DNA from: Geodermatophilus nigrescens
Lineage (GTDB): Bacteria > Actinomycetota > Actinomycetes > Mycobacteriales > Geodermatophilaceae
Length of the DNA: 64,000 bases
NCBI RefSeq assembly: GCF_900129495.1
Contig: NZ_FQVX01000001.1
Coordinates: 1-64,000 of the forward strand
Direction of reading: 5' to 3'
Both the position numbers and the translations under genes were made by a program. The notes beneath the pieces were generated by a model, which saw nothing but the letters and a program-made list of their open reading frames with translations, ran no database searches and had not been told where the DNA came from. Numbering within the stretch: position 1 is the first letter of the stretch; each line of letters opens with the position of its first letter. This document shows positions 1 through 10,557 of the stretch, piece by piece.

Positions 1-92
1 CGCCCGGACCCATTCCGAACCCGGAAGCTAAGCCTCTCAGCGCCGATGGTACTGCCCTGGAGACGGGGTGGGAGAGTAGGACGCCGCCGGAC
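1..92 (+). rRNA. rrf: 5S ribosomal RNA, 3' portion (cut by window start)
   Basis: The first 92 bases match the conserved 3' three quarters of bacterial 5S rRNA. They contain the loop B/C segment CCGAACCCGGAAGCTAAG, the loop D/E segment CGATGGTACTG, and the closing GGGAGAGTAGGACGCCGCC. The 5' end lies before the window, and the 3' end is placed by family length. It should be the last gene of an rRNA operon whose 16S and 23S genes lie upstream. The mature end could differ by a base or two. Confidence 0.93.
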
Positions 93-102
93 AACTCTTC
101 AC

Positions 103-138
103 AGGAAGGGCCTTCACCACCCGGTGGGGGCCCTTCCT
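103..138 (+). terminator. Hairpin terminator of the rRNA operon
   Basis: AGGAAGGGCC at 103-112 pairs perfectly with GGCCCTTCCT at 129-138 around a 16-base loop, 10 bases after the 5S 3' end. The only following T run is short, as is usual in GC-rich actinobacteria. The position makes it the intrinsic terminator of the rrn operon. Confidence 0.85.
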
Positions 139-183
139 GCATTTCCGGGACCATTCATCCGGAACGGTCGCGGAATGGGCAAC

Positions 184-215
184 GGCCCCGGTTCCGTCAG
201 GACGGAACCGGGGCC
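184..215. terminator. Perfect 14-bp hairpin downstream of the ABC permease gene
   Basis: GGCCCCGGTTCCGT at 184-197 pairs with its exact complement at 202-215 across a 4-base loop (CAGG). It lies 21 bases past the stop of the leftward ABC permease gene and between it and the rightward rRNA operon. It is therefore best read as a terminator that can act in both directions. Confidence 0.8.
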
Positions 216-236
216 GCGGGCGTCGGTCGTGCGCCG

Positions 237-935
237 TCAGGGGACGACCCGCCGGAGGCCGGCGAAGGACAGCGCCGCTGCCACGGCCGCCAGGGCCACC
301 GGGATGGCGACGGCCAGGGTGAGGGTCGACTGGTCCACCAGCCAGGTGCCCACGTCGCCCCACCAGCCGCGCCAGGAGACCAGGACGGCCAGGCCGCCGA
401 AGACGACCATCGCGCCGATCACCAGGCCCCAGATGCCGTACTGGCCCCAGCGCTTCATCACCACACCGATCGCCACACCGAGGAAGGCCGCGGCGAGCAT
501 CGGGGCGCCGGAGACGAGCACCTGCAGGGCGACGTTGTCGACGTCCATCTGGCCGGGGGCCCAGAAGTTCAGCCGGATCCCCCAGCCGCCCGTGGCGTCC
601 TCGATCGCGACGAGCAGCGCCACGGCGACCCCGTAGACCAGCGCCGCGACCAGCGCGGCCAGTGCCGTCCCCAGGTAGAAGGTGCGCCGGCTCAGGCTCA
701 TCCCCATCGCGAAGGGCATCACCTGGGTCACCGACTGGATGAAGACCACCAGGACGGTGATGTAGAGGGACGCGACGCCGCCGGTGATGCCGCCGCCCGG
801 CTGCGTGCCGGCGTCGGTCAGGGACCACACCGCCAGGTTGATGACGAAGCTGAGCGAGACGACGCCCCAGGGGATGCCGACGGTCAGCAGTGGGTTCATC
901 GCGTGCAGCCGGGCGGACGCCAGGACGCGGTTCAT
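237..935 (-). CDS. ABC-2 type transporter permease
   Basis: This 232-residue protein has about six hydrophobic segments, at roughly residues 18-38, 55-75, 85-112, 145-168, 172-190 and 205-226. It has no obvious soluble domain, as expected for the membrane partner of an ABC-2 exporter. Its ATG overlaps the stop of the ATPase gene by 4 bases (ATGA), so the pair is translationally coupled and forms the last gene of a regulator-ATPase-permease operon. The YtrA-type regulator suggests an exporter induced by cell-envelope stress or antibiotics. The substrate cannot be read from the sequence. Confidence 0.85.
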   Translation of the reverse strand: MNRVLASARLHAMNPLLTVGIPWGVVSLSFVINLAVWSLTDAGTQPGGGITGGVASLYITVLVVFIQSVTQVMPFAMGMSLSRRTFYLGTALAALVAALVYGVAVALLVAIEDATGGWGIRLNFWAPGQMDVDNVALQVLVSGAPMLAAAFLGVAIGVVMKRWGQYGIWGLVIGAMVVFGGLAVLVSWRGWWGDVGTWLVDQSTLTLAVAIPVALAAVAAALSFAGLRRVVP

Positions 936-1870
936 CGGGTGGCTCCCTCGTAGGGCGTGGAGGAACGGGCGGTGCGGGCCGCGGCGGCCGCCGAGGCAGT
1001 CCCCGTGGCGCGCGTGCTCAGGGCGACGACGAGTTGCTGCAGCGGCGTCGGCTCCGCCGCCAGGCCGGACGCCGCAAGGTCGGCCGGTTCGAGCGGCCGG
1101 CCGAGGCGCAGGACAGCGCGCGTGGACCCGCCTAGGGCGTCCCGGGTGAGCACCTCGTGCTCCCGTGCCAGCGCCTCGACGCGCCCGGTCGGGCCGGTGA
1201 CGGTGAGGGCGGAGGCGCGCAGGGTCTCGACGTCGTCGTCGAGGAGCACTCGGCCGCCGTCGAGGAGGACGACGTGCTCGAGCAGTCCGCTGATCTCCTC
1301 GATGAGGTGCGTGGACAGGACGATCGTCCGGGGCTCCTCGGCGTAGTCGGCGATCAGCCGGTCGTAGAAGAGCTGGCGGGCGACGGCGTCGAGGCCCAGG
1401 TAGGGCTCGTCGAAGAAGGTCACCGGCGCCCGGGAGGCCAGGCCGATGGTGATGCCGACGGCCGACACCATCCCGCGGGACAGCTTGACCACCGGCCGGC
1501 GGGCCGGGAGGTCGAAGTCGGCCACCAGCGAGCGGGCCAGGTCCTCGTCCCAGGTGGGGAAGAGGGTGGCCGCCGCCGAGAGGGCGTCGCGCACCCGGAA
1601 GTGGTCGGGGTAGCGCTGGCTCTCCTTGACGAAGCAGATCTGCTGGAGGACGGCGTCGTCCTCGTAGGGGTCGGTGCCGAGCACCCGCACCTGGCCGCTG
1701 CTGGGCACGCGGTGCCCGGCGAGCAGCTGCATGAGCGTCGTCTTGCCGGCGCCGTTGCGGCCCAGCAGGCCGGTGATGCCGTCGGTGGCGAAGGAGGTGG
1801 TCACCGCGTCGAGGGCGGTGTGCTCCCGGTACCGCATGGTGACGTCGGTCAGCGTCGCGGCGGCGGTCAT
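932..1870 (-). CDS. ABC transporter ATP-binding protein
   Basis: This 312-residue nucleotide-binding subunit shows the Walker A motif GRNGAGKTT near residue 40, a signature-type KLSRGM, Walker B VTFFDEPYLGLD and the switch His in STHLIEE. It pairs with the permease encoded just downstream. The frame stays open well upstream of 1870, but conserved ABC sequence begins only at the ATG at 1870. That ATG overlaps the stop of the GntR gene by 4 bases, which fixes the start. The ABC signature is degenerate (LSRGM instead of LSGGQ), as in several Ytr/Bcr-like exporters. Confidence 0.92.
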   Translation of the reverse strand: MTAAATLTDVTMRYREHTALDAVTTSFATDGITGLLGRNGAGKTTLMQLLAGHRVPSSGQVRVLGTDPYEDDAVLQQICFVKESQRYPDHFRVRDALSAAATLFPTWDEDLARSLVADFDLPARRPVVKLSRGMVSAVGITIGLASRAPVTFFDEPYLGLDAVARQLFYDRLIADYAEEPRTIVLSTHLIEEISGLLEHVVLLDGGRVLLDDDVETLRASALTVTGPTGRVEALAREHEVLTRDALGGSTRAVLRLGRPLEPADLAASGLAAEPTPLQQLVVALSTRATGTASAAAAARTARSSTPYEGATR

Positions 1871-2229
1871 CGCTCGTCCTCCCAGCGGTCGATCATGCGG
1901 GCCAGCTCGGTGGTGGAGATGCCGAGCTTGGAGGCCTCGGTCATCAGGGGGCGGACGTACTGGTCGGCGAACTCGCTGCGGCGGCGCTTGAGCAGCTGCT
2001 CCCGGGCGCCCGTGGCGACGAACATCCCGACTCCTCGTCTCTTGTAGAGGACCCCGTCGGTGACGAGCTGGTTGAGGCCCTTGGCGGCTGTCGCGGGGTT
2101 GATGCGGTGGAAGGCGCTGAGCTCGTTCGACGAGGGCGCCTGGCTCTCCTCGGGGAGGGAGCCGTCGACGATCGCGTTCTCGATCTGGGCCGCGACCTGC
2201 CGGAAGATCGGGCCGGCGTCCTCGTTCAC
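1867..2229 (-). CDS. GntR-family transcriptional regulator, YtrA subfamily
   Basis: This 120-residue protein has an N-terminal winged helix (residues 1-75) with the YtrA-type recognition segment SSNELSAFHRINPATAAKG. A short C-terminal helix pair of about 45 residues takes the place of a ligand-binding domain. YtrA regulators control an ABC transporter encoded in the same operon, and here the ATPase and permease follow with ATGA overlaps. An imperfect palindrome 40 bases upstream is the likely operator. The GTG at 2229 lacks a clear ribosome-binding site. Confidence 0.9.
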   Translation of the reverse strand: MNEDAGPIFRQVAAQIENAIVDGSLPEESQAPSSNELSAFHRINPATAAKGLNQLVTDGVLYKRRGVGMFVATGAREQLLKRRRSEFADQYVRPLMTEASKLGISTTELARMIDRWEDER

Positions 2230-2268
2230 CCGGCGCCCCGGTGTCCCGCCGGCTCGTCCCGGTGCCGG

Positions 2269-2292
2269 GGTTCATTACTCATGTAGTGAACC
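2269..2292. promoter_or_regulatory. Palindromic operator, probable YtrA binding site
   Basis: GGTTCATTAC (2269-2278) and GTAGTGAACC (2283-2292) form a 10+10 inverted repeat with one mismatch around TCAT. It is AT-rich by local standards and lies directly upstream of the GntR-ABC operon. It resembles the GT-rich/AC-rich dyads bound by YtrA-type GntR proteins. It may also overlap the promoter of the rightward epoxide hydrolase gene. Confidence 0.7.
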
Positions 2293-2338
2293 GTAGGGGT
2301 GGTGGAGCTCGACCGTCAAGAGCGGCTACGGTCGCGCC

Positions 2339-3469
2339 GTGGACGACGCACTGACGCCCTTCGCCGTCGACGTCCCCGCGGAGGAGGTGGACGACCTCCG
2401 CCGCCGGCTGCGCGGCACCCGCTGGCCCGACGCCGCGACGGTCGGTGACTGGTCGCAGGGCGTGCCGCTGGACTGGCTGCGCGAGGTCTGCCGGTACTGG
2501 GCCGAGGAGTACGACTGGTCCGCCTGCCAGGCCCGGCTGGACGCCGTCCCCCAGCTGACGACGGTCGTCGACGGGCTGGCGGTCCACCTCCTGCACGTCC
2601 CCTCGCCGCACCCCGGGGCGCTGCCGCTGGTCCTCACGCACGGCTGGCCCGGGTCGGTGCTCGAGTTCCTCGACCTCCTCGGCCCGCTCACCGACCCCGA
2701 GGACCCGCGCGACGCGTTCTCCGTCGTCGTGCCGTCGCTGCCCGGCTACGGGTGGAGCGGGCACCCGGAGGCGCCCGGCTGGGGTCCGGCGCGGACCGCG
2801 GACGCGTGGGCGGAGGTGATGCGCCGGCTCGGTTACGAGCGCTTCGGGGCGCAGGGCGGGGACATCGGCTCGTTCGTGTCGGCCAACCTGGGCGCGCGCC
2901 ACCCCGACCGGGTGGCCGGCGTGCACCTCAACATGGTGGTGACCGAGCCGCCGCCCGGGCAGACCGAGTTCGACGAGCGCGAGCAGCGCGCCCTGGACCG
3001 GATGCGCACCTTCCGCACGGACGGGTCGTCCTACAGCCACCAGCACCGCACCCGGCCGCAGACGCTCGGCTACGGCCTCACCGACTCCCCGGCCGGGCAG
3101 GCCGCGTGGATCCTCGAGAAGTTCGCCGCCTGGACCGACAACGACGGCGACCCGACCTCCGCGATCGCGCTCGACCGGCTGTTGGACGACGTCTCGGTCT
3201 ACTGGTTCACGCGGACGGCGACGTCGTCGGCGCGGATGTACTGGGAGATGGCCCGGGCGCCGGAGGAGCGGGCACCGCAGGTGGACGTGCCGTCCGGCGT
3301 CTCGCTGTTCCCGCACGAGATCTTCGTGCCGCCGCGGGCGTGGGTGGAGCGGCAGCTGACCGACCTGCGGCTCTGGCGCGAGCACGACAGCGGCGGGCAC
3401 TTCGCGGCGATGGAACGGCCGGGCGAGCTGCTGGCCGACGTCCGGGAGTTCTTCCGCCCGCTCAGGTAA
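2339..3469 (+). CDS. Epoxide hydrolase (EHN-type alpha/beta hydrolase)
   Basis: This 376-residue protein is the length of microsomal-type epoxide hydrolases. The N-terminal EHN region (residues 1-110) contains RLRGTRWPD and [16 protein letters not shown]. The alpha/beta-hydrolase core has the oxyanion motif HGWPGS and a nucleophile elbow GAQGGDIGS with the catalytic Asp. The C-terminal [10 protein letters not shown] carries the catalytic His. It should open epoxides to diols by a covalent ester intermediate. TACGGT at 2327-2332 stands 6 bases before the GTG and there is no Shine-Dalgarno sequence, so the mRNA is probably leaderless. It is separated from the urease operon by 59 bases. Confidence 0.9.
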   Translation: MDDALTPFAVDVPAEEVDDLRRRLRGTRWPDAATVGDWSQGVPLDWLREVCRYWAEEYDWSACQARLDAVPQLTTVVDGLAVHLLHVPSPHPGALPLVLTHGWPGSVLEFLDLLGPLTDPEDPRDAFSVVVPSLPGYGWSGHPEAPGWGPARTADAWAEVMRRLGYERFGAQGGDIGSFVSANLGARHPDRVAGVHLNMVVTEPPPGQTEFDEREQRALDRMRTFRTDGSSYSHQHRTRPQTLGYGLTDSPAGQAAWILEKFAAWTDNDGDPTSAIALDRLLDDVSVYWFTRTATSSARMYWEMARAPEERAPQVDVPSGVSLFPHEIFVPPRAWVERQLTDLRLWREHDSGGHFAAMERPGELLADVREFFRPLR

Positions 3470-3528
3470 CCGCCGCGACACATCCGGCGGTTAGCGTCCG
3501 GGCTCCGCCGACCCCCGGAGGACCCCGC

Positions 3529-3831
3529 GTGCACCTCTCCCCGCACGAGCAGGAGCGCCTGCTGCTCTCCTACGCCGCCGAGCTGGCACGACGACGGCGC
3601 GCGCGGGGCCTGCGGCTCAACCTGCCGGAGGCGACGGCGATCGTCACCGACCACGTGCTCGAGGGCGCCCGCGACGGCGTGCTGGTGGCCGAGCTCATGC
3701 AGTCCGGCCGCACGGTGCTCACCCGCGACGACGTGATGGACGGCGTCCCCGAGCTGCTGGAGGAGGTGCAGGTGGAGGCGACCTTCCCGGACGGGACCAA
3801 GCTGGTCACGGTCCACCACCCGATCCCGTGA
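3529..3831 (+). CDS. ureA: Urease gamma subunit
   Basis: This 100-residue protein matches the urease gamma subunit along its length, with [12 protein letters not shown] at the start, LNLPEATAI, and [22 protein letters not shown] at the end. It assembles with UreB and UreC into urease, which hydrolyses urea to ammonia and carbamate. The GTG start at 3529 is set by GGAGGA at 3517-3522, and the frame continues open into the upstream gene. It is the first gene of ureABCFGD and overlaps ureB by 4 bases. Confidence 0.96.
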   Translation: MHLSPHEQERLLLSYAAELARRRRARGLRLNLPEATAIVTDHVLEGARDGVLVAELMQSGRTVLTRDDVMDGVPELLEEVQVEATFPDGTKLVTVHHPIP

Positions 3832-4144
3832 GCGTGGGGCCCGTGGTCCCGGGTGAGGTCATCCCCGCGGAGGGGACGATCGAGACGCTGCCCGGCGTCC
3901 CGCGGATCGAGCTCGAGGTGACCAACACCGGCGACCGGCCGGTGCAGGTGGGCTCGCACTTCCACTTCGCGCAGACCAACCGCGCCCTGGCCTTCGACCG
4001 GGCCGCGGCAGCCGGCCACCGGCTCGACGTCGCCGCCGGCACCGCCGTCCGCTTCGAGCCCGGCATCACCCGCACGGTGGCGCTGGTGCCGCTGGCCGGC
4101 GCGCGCGTCGTCCCCGGCCTGACCGCAGAGGGAGGGCTCGGCTG

Positions 4145-4145
<1 letters not shown>
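3828..4145 (+). CDS. ureB: Urease beta subunit
   Basis: This 105-residue protein carries the beta-subunit signature: [26 protein letters not shown] and [15 protein letters not shown]. It shares GTGA with the ureA stop and overlaps ureC by one base (TGATG). This indicates strict translational coupling and equal stoichiometry for the (ABC)3 enzyme. The length is normal for a separate beta subunit. Confidence 0.96.
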
Positions 4146-5865
<1,720 letters not shown>

Positions 5866-5866
<1 letters not shown>

Positions 5867-6504
5867 TGACGGCCTCCCTGCTCACGCTGGCCGACTCGCG
5901 GCTCCCCGCGGGCGGGCACACGCATTCCGGCGGGGTGGAGCAGGCGATCGCGGCCGGGCTGGTGCGCGACCCGGCGTCGCTGGCCGCCTTCCTGCTGCGC
6001 CGGCTGGTGACGTCCGGCGCTGTGGCGGCCGGGCTCGCTGCAGCGGCGTGCCGTGGAAGGAACCTCCCGGTGCTCGATGCGGAGGCCGACGCGCGGACGC
6101 CGTCGCCGGCGCTGCGGGCCGCCTCCCGGCAGCAGGGCCGCGGGCTCGTGCGGGTGGGCCGCCGCGCCTGGCCCTCGCCGCTCTGGGACGCCCTGCCCGC
6201 CGCGCCGCACCACCCCGTCGCGCTCGGCGTCGCCGCGGCCGCCGGCGGGCTGACGCCCCGCGACGCCGCCGCGGCCGCCGCCTACCTGTCGGTCAGCGGC
6301 CCGGCGACCGCGGCCCAGCGGCTGCTCGCCATGGACCCGCTCACCGTCGCCGCCGTCACCGCGCGGCTCGCGCCGGAGATCGACGCCGTCGCCGAGGACT
6401 GCCTCTCGCGCGCGGACGGCGAGCTGTCCGCCGACACCGACCCGCTCCTCGACCTGCTGGCCGAGGTGCACGCCACGAGAGGGGACCGCTTCTTCGCGTC
6501 ATGA
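5866..6504 (+). CDS. ureF: Urease accessory protein UreF
   Basis: This 212-residue protein has the UreF opening motif LLTLADSRLPAGGHTHSGG and the helix-rich core ending in AYLSVSGPATAAQRLLAMDP. UreF works with UreD and UreG as a nickel-delivery and GTPase-gating complex. The ATG at 5866 overlaps the ureC stop. The sequence is more divergent than its neighbours, as is normal for UreF. No ureE gene lies on either side. Confidence 0.93.
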
Positions 6505-6522
6505 TCACCAACCGGAGGACAC

Positions 6523-7200
6523 ATGCCACCTGACCACAACCTGGACGACTACGTGGACGCCTACGAGCACGGACACCGGCACGGCGGGCCGCTGCGCGTC
6601 GGGCTCGGCGGCCCGGTCGGTTCGGGCAAGACGGCGCTCGCCGCCGCGCTGTGCCGCACGCTCGGCGCCGAGTACGACCTCGCCGTCGTCACCAACGACA
6701 TCTACACGACCGAGGACGCCGACTTCCTGCGCCGAAACGCCGTCCTCCCCGACGACCGGATCGAGGCGGTGCAGACCGGCTGCTGCCCGCACACCGCCAT
6801 CCGCGACGACATCACCGCCAACCTCGACGCCGTCGAGCTGCTCGAGGCCCGCCACCCCGGCCTGGAGCTGGTGCTCGTGGAGTCCGGCGGGGACAACCTG
6901 ACGGCGAGCTTCAGCTACGGGCTGGTCGACGTGCAGGTGTTCGTCGTCGACGTCGCCGGCGGGGACAAGGTGCCGCGCAAGGGCGGGCCCGGGGTCACCG
7001 CGAGCGACCTGCTCGTGGTGAACAAGACCGACCTCGCGCCGCTGGTGGGCGCCGACCTCGACGTCATGCGGCGCGACTCCGCGGTGGTGCGCGGGGACAA
7101 GCCGACCCTGCTCATCTCGCTGCGCGAGGACCCGGCCGCCACCGAGGTGGCCGAGTGGGTGCGCGCACAGGTGCGGGCGCGGCAGCTGCAGCAGGCGTGA
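6523..7200 (+). CDS. ureG: Urease accessory GTPase UreG
   Basis: This 225-residue SIMIBI GTPase shows the P-loop GPVGSGKT (residues 30-37), the nickel-binding Cys-Pro-His in [19 protein letters not shown], and the guanine motif NKTD. It loads nickel into UreC together with UreF and UreD. The N terminus carries His5, His16, His18 and His20, a small His cluster that might help hold nickel because ureE is missing. GGAGG at 6512-6516 precedes the ATG. Its stop overlaps the ureD GTG. Confidence 0.97.
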   Translation: MPPDHNLDDYVDAYEHGHRHGGPLRVGLGGPVGSGKTALAAALCRTLGAEYDLAVVTNDIYTTEDADFLRRNAVLPDDRIEAVQTGCCPHTAIRDDITANLDAVELLEARHPGLELVLVESGGDNLTASFSYGLVDVQVFVVDVAGGDKVPRKGGPGVTASDLLVVNKTDLAPLVGADLDVMRRDSAVVRGDKPTLLISLREDPAATEVAEWVRAQVRARQLQQA

Positions 7201-7880
7201 GGACACGGGTCGAGGTCGTCGCGCGGCGGGGGCCCGGCGGGCGCACCGTGCTGCCGGTGGTCCGCGGGAGCGGGCAGCTGGCGGTGCGCCGGACCGGTCC
7301 GTCCGCCGTCCACCTCGTGGCGACGGCGTTCGGCCCGCTCGGCGGCGACGACGCCGAGATCCGGCTGGTGGTCGAGGAGGGCGCCGTGCTCGCGGTGCGC
7401 TCGGTGGCCGCCGCCGTCGCGCTGCCCGCCCGCGACGGCGACCGGCCCTCGGTGCAGCGCGTCCTCGCGGAGGTGGCCGGGGAGCTCGACCTGCGGATGG
7501 AGCCGACCGTCGTCGCCCGGGGCGCGCACCACCGCGCCGGGCTGACGGCGGAGCTCGCGGCGGGCGCCGTGCTGACCGCCACCGAGCAGGTGCTGCTCGG
7601 CCGCACCGGCGAGGAGCCCGGCCGGTGGACCGGCACCACGCGGGTGGTCGCCGACGGGCGGCCGCTGGTGCACACGACCGTCGGTCTCGGCCCGGGAGCG
7701 CCGGCCTGGCTGCCGCCGGTCGCGCCGCGTGCCTACGCGTCCACGGTGCACGTGGGGCAGGCTGCCGGGGTGCTGACCGCCGGGGACGCCGTCCGCCTGC
7801 CGCTGGACACCGGGTGGGTGGCCACCGCCTGGGGCGCCGAGCTGCACACCGTGGTGCGCGCGGTGGAGGCGGTGGCGTGA
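7197..7880 (+). CDS. ureD: Urease accessory protein UreD (UreH)
   Basis: This 227-residue protein contains the UreD landmarks [19 protein letters not shown], a [18 protein letters not shown] block and [11 protein letters not shown]. UreD is the scaffold that docks UreF and UreG onto apo-urease. It is shorter than proteobacterial UreD (about 270 residues), in line with other actinobacterial copies. The GTG at 7197 overlaps the ureG stop (GTGA), and the stop in turn overlaps the allantoinase GTG, so urease and allantoinase genes are one transcription unit. Confidence 0.92.
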   Translation: MRTRVEVVARRGPGGRTVLPVVRGSGQLAVRRTGPSAVHLVATAFGPLGGDDAEIRLVVEEGAVLAVRSVAAAVALPARDGDRPSVQRVLAEVAGELDLRMEPTVVARGAHHRAGLTAELAAGAVLTATEQVLLGRTGEEPGRWTGTTRVVADGRPLVHTTVGLGPGAPAWLPPVAPRAYASTVHVGQAAGVLTAGDAVRLPLDTGWVATAWGAELHTVVRAVEAVA

Positions 7881-9190
7881 GCCTCGTCGTGCGGGCGCGG
7901 CGGGTGGTGCTGCCGGGCGGCGAGCGTGCCGCGGCCGTGCACACGCGGGACGGCGTCGTCACGGCGGTGACGGCGTTCGACGACGTCCCGCCCGGCGCGG
8001 TCACCCTCGCCGACGACGAGGTCCTGATCCCGGGGCTGGTCGACAGCCACGTGCACGTCAACGAGCCGGGCCGCACCGAGTGGGAGGGCTTCGCCAGCGC
8101 CACCCGGGCCGCGGCCGCCGGCGGGATCACCACGATCGTGGACATGCCGCTGAACTCCGTGCCGGCGACCACCACGCTCGACGCGCTGCGGGTCAAGCGC
8201 GAGGTGGCGGCCGGGCAGGTCGCCGTCGACGTGGCGTTCTGGGGCGGCGCGGTGCCCGGCAACCTCGCCGAGCTGCGGCCGATGCACGAGGCCGGCGTCG
8301 TCGGGTTCAAGTGCTTCCTGCTCGACTCCGGGGTGCCCGAGTTCCCGCCGCTGGACGACGCCGGTCTGCGCGCCGCGCTGGCCGAGCTGGCGGCGTTCGA
8401 CGGGCTGCTCATCGCGCACGCCGAGGACGAGGCGGTCATCGACGCGGCGCCGGAGCCCGCGGGCGCGAGCTACGCGGCGTTCCTCGCCTCCCGGCCACCC
8501 GCGGCGGAGGAGACGGCGATCGGCCGGCTGGTCGCGGCCACGCGGGACACCGGCGCGCGCAGCCACGTCGTCCACCTGGCCGACGGCGACGCGCTGCCGC
8601 TGCTGCGCGCCGCCCGTTCTGACGGCGTGCGCGTCACCGTGGAGACCTGCCCGCACTACCTGACCTTCGCCGCCGAGGACGTGCCCGACGGCGACACCGC
8701 CTACAAGTGCTGCCCGCCGATCCGCGAGGCGGCGCACCGGGAGGCGCTGTGGGCGGCGCTGGCGGCCGGCGACGTCGACCTGGTCGTGAGCGACCACTCG
8801 CCGTGCACGCCCGAGCTCAAGCGGCTCGACGTCGGCGACTTCGGGCTGGCGTGGGGCGGCATCGCCGGCCTGCAGGTGACCCTGCCCGCGGTGTGGACCG
8901 GGGCGCGGGCCCGCGGGATCCCGCTCCCGCAGGTGGTCGGGTGGATGGCGGAGGCGCCGGCGCGGCTGGCCGGGCTCCCGGGCAAGGGCGCGATCGCCGT
9001 CGGGCGGGACGCCGACCTGGTGGCCTTCGCCCCCGACGAGCCGTTCGCCGTGGGACGGCTGGAGCACCGCAACCCGGTGACGCCCTACGCCGGGCGGGAG
9101 CTCACCGGCGTCGTCCGGCGGACCTGGCTGCGCGGGCGGGAGGCCGACGGCAGCCCCCTCGGCCGGTTGCTCGGCCGAGGGGACCGCTGA
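7877..9190 (+). CDS. allB: Allantoinase
   Basis: This 437-residue cyclic amidohydrolase hydrolyses allantoin to allantoate. It shows the metal-binding [16 protein letters not shown], the carbamylated Lys in [10 protein letters not shown], further metal ligands in IAHAEDE and SHVVHLAD, and the catalytic Asp in [11 protein letters not shown]. The last motif favours allantoinase over dihydropyrimidinase. It is fused transcriptionally to ureD by a GTGA overlap, and allantoicase follows 245 bases later. Urea produced by that route would feed the urease. Confidence 0.94.
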   Translation: MSLVVRARRVVLPGGERAAAVHTRDGVVTAVTAFDDVPPGAVTLADDEVLIPGLVDSHVHVNEPGRTEWEGFASATRAAAAGGITTIVDMPLNSVPATTTLDALRVKREVAAGQVAVDVAFWGGAVPGNLAELRPMHEAGVVGFKCFLLDSGVPEFPPLDDAGLRAALAELAAFDGLLIAHAEDEAVIDAAPEPAGASYAAFLASRPPAAEETAIGRLVAATRDTGARSHVVHLADGDALPLLRAARSDGVRVTVETCPHYLTFAAEDVPDGDTAYKCCPPIREAAHREALWAALAAGDVDLVVSDHSPCTPELKRLDVGDFGLAWGGIAGLQVTLPAVWTGARARGIPLPQVVGWMAEAPARLAGLPGKGAIAVGRDADLVAFAPDEPFAVGRLEHRNPVTPYAGRELTGVVRRTWLRGREADGSPLGRLLGRGDR

Positions 9191-9352
9191 TCAGGACTGC
9201 TGCTCGCCCTCCTCGCGGGCGGCGTCGTCCATGATCTTCGGGTCGTCGGTGGAGCCCCCGGCGGGGTCGGCGTTGCCCAGCGCGGTCTCGGCGGGCATCT
9301 GCCGGACGTGCTCGCGGGCGCGCTCGCGCAGGTCGTCGGTCGGTTCGGACAC
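9191..9352 (-). CDS. Small acidic protein of unknown function
   Basis: This 53-residue reading frame runs against its neighbours, between allB and the allantoicase gene. AGGAGG lies 6 bases before its GTG, and codon third positions are strongly G or C. The peptide is hydrophilic and acidic (MSEPTDDLRERAREHVRQMP at the start), with no cysteines and no membrane segment. The first 20 residues could form one amphipathic helix. I do not recognise the family. It is probably real because of the strong ribosome-binding site. It shares a divergent promoter region with the allantoicase gene. Confidence 0.6.
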   Translation of the reverse strand: MSEPTDDLRERAREHVRQMPAETALGNADPAGGSTDDPKIMDDAAREEGEQQS

Positions 9353-9435
9353 GGGTCCTCCTCGGGGTCTGGTGGAACACCGGACCCCTACCCCGCCCGT
9401 GACACAGTGACCCCCGCCGACCCCGGAGGAGAGCC

Positions 9436-10431
9436 GTGAGCGACCCGTTCGACCTGCCCGACCTCGCCGTGCGCACGCAGGGCGGTGCCGTGGTCGCCGC
9501 CAACGACGAGTTCTTCGCCGGCAAGGAGGCCCTCGTCCTGCCCGGCCCGGCGCGCGCCCGCGACGACTTCGGCGCCCGCGGCAAGGAGTACGACGGCTGG
9601 GAGACCCGGCGCCGGCGCGAGCCCGGGCACGACGAGGCGGTCGTGCGGCTCGGCATGCCGGGGGTGGTGCGCGCCGTCGTCGTGGACACGGCGTTCTTCC
9701 TCGGCAACTACCCGCCGCGGGCGTCGCTGGAGGGGGCGGCGGTGGAGGGCCACCCGCCGGCGTCCGCGCTGGCGGGCGCCGACTGGGTGCCGCTGCTGCC
9801 GCTGTCGGACCTGGCCGGCGGCACCGCCAACCGCTTCGCCGTCGAGCCGGGGCCGCGGGTGACGCACGTGCGGCTGTCGATTCACCCCGACGGGGGCGTC
9901 GCCCGGCTGCGGGTGCACGGCGAGGTCGTGCCCGACCCGCGGCTGCTCGACGCCGGCCCCTGCGACCTCGCGGCGCTGGAGAACGGCGGCCGAGTGACCG
10001 GGGTGAGCAACGCCTTCTACGGCAGCCCGCACCAGCTCATCGGCCGCGGCGAGGCCCGCTCGATGGGGGAGGGCTGGGAGAACGCCCGCCGCCGCGACGA
10101 CGGCAACGACTGGGTCGACGTCGCGCTGGCCTGCGAGGGCACGGTGACCCTCGCCGAGCTCGACACCTCCTGGTTCCTCGGCAACGCGCCCGGCGCGGCG
10201 TCGCTGACCGGCCGGACGGCGGACGGCGCCGAGGTGGAGCTGCTGCCCCGCACGCCGATGCAGCCCGACACCCGGCACCGCTTCGTGCTCCCTGGCGACG
10301 CCGCGGTGACCTCGGTCCGGATGGACGTGTTCCCCGACGGCGGCATGGCCCGGCTGCGGCTGTGGGGCCGCCCGACCGGTGCCGGCCGCGCCGCCCTGCA
10401 GCAGCGGTGGGAGGCCACGGCCAGGCGCTGA
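9436..10431 (+). CDS. alc: Allantoicase
   Basis: This 331-residue protein consists of two allantoicase repeats, about residues 20-165 and 180-325. Each has a G-x-EYDGWET or EGWENARRRDDG type motif, followed by DTAFFLGNYPP in the first repeat and DTSWFLGNAPG in the second. Allantoicase converts allantoate to ureidoglycolate and urea, so it links allantoinase to urease. GGAGGAGAG at 9425-9433 sets the GTG start. Length and both repeats are complete. Confidence 0.95.
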   Translation: MSDPFDLPDLAVRTQGGAVVAANDEFFAGKEALVLPGPARARDDFGARGKEYDGWETRRRREPGHDEAVVRLGMPGVVRAVVVDTAFFLGNYPPRASLEGAAVEGHPPASALAGADWVPLLPLSDLAGGTANRFAVEPGPRVTHVRLSIHPDGGVARLRVHGEVVPDPRLLDAGPCDLAALENGGRVTGVSNAFYGSPHQLIGRGEARSMGEGWENARRRDDGNDWVDVALACEGTVTLAELDTSWFLGNAPGAASLTGRTADGAEVELLPRTPMQPDTRHRFVLPGDAAVTSVRMDVFPDGGMARLRLWGRPTGAGRAALQQRWEATARR

Positions 10432-10437
10432 GGGGCC

Positions 10438-10496
10438 GAGCGTGTGCGCCGGCGCGGCATCCCGGGGTCCGGAACGCGGCGTCGCCGCACACGCTC
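10438..10496. repeat. 11-bp inverted repeat with a 37-base loop downstream of alc
   Basis: GAGCGTGTGCG (10438-10448) matches the complement of CGCACACGCTC (10486-10496) exactly. The loop holds further self-complementary sequence. It follows the allantoicase stop by 6 bases and could be a large terminator hairpin, or an operator for the next gene. Confidence 0.6.
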
Positions 10497-10501
10497 CGAG
10501 G

Positions 10502-10517
10502 CGTTCCCGCGGGAACG
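10502..10517. promoter_or_regulatory. 16-bp perfect palindrome upstream of the SDR gene
   Basis: CGTTCCCGCGGGAACG is an uninterrupted palindrome located 40 bases before the short-chain dehydrogenase start. No known actinobacterial operator matches it securely. Its position suggests a regulator binding site. Confidence 0.45.
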
Positions 10518-10557
10518 TCCCGGGGATGGCACGCGGAGCAGCGGGTAGGTGGCGCCC

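Noticed and set aside
932-2275. A 447-codon frame that would give the ABC ATPase a 135-residue N-terminal extension
   Set aside because: The extension is Arg/Pro-rich, overlaps the GntR gene in another frame and shows no family motif. The ATG at 1870 with the ATGA overlap is the credible start.
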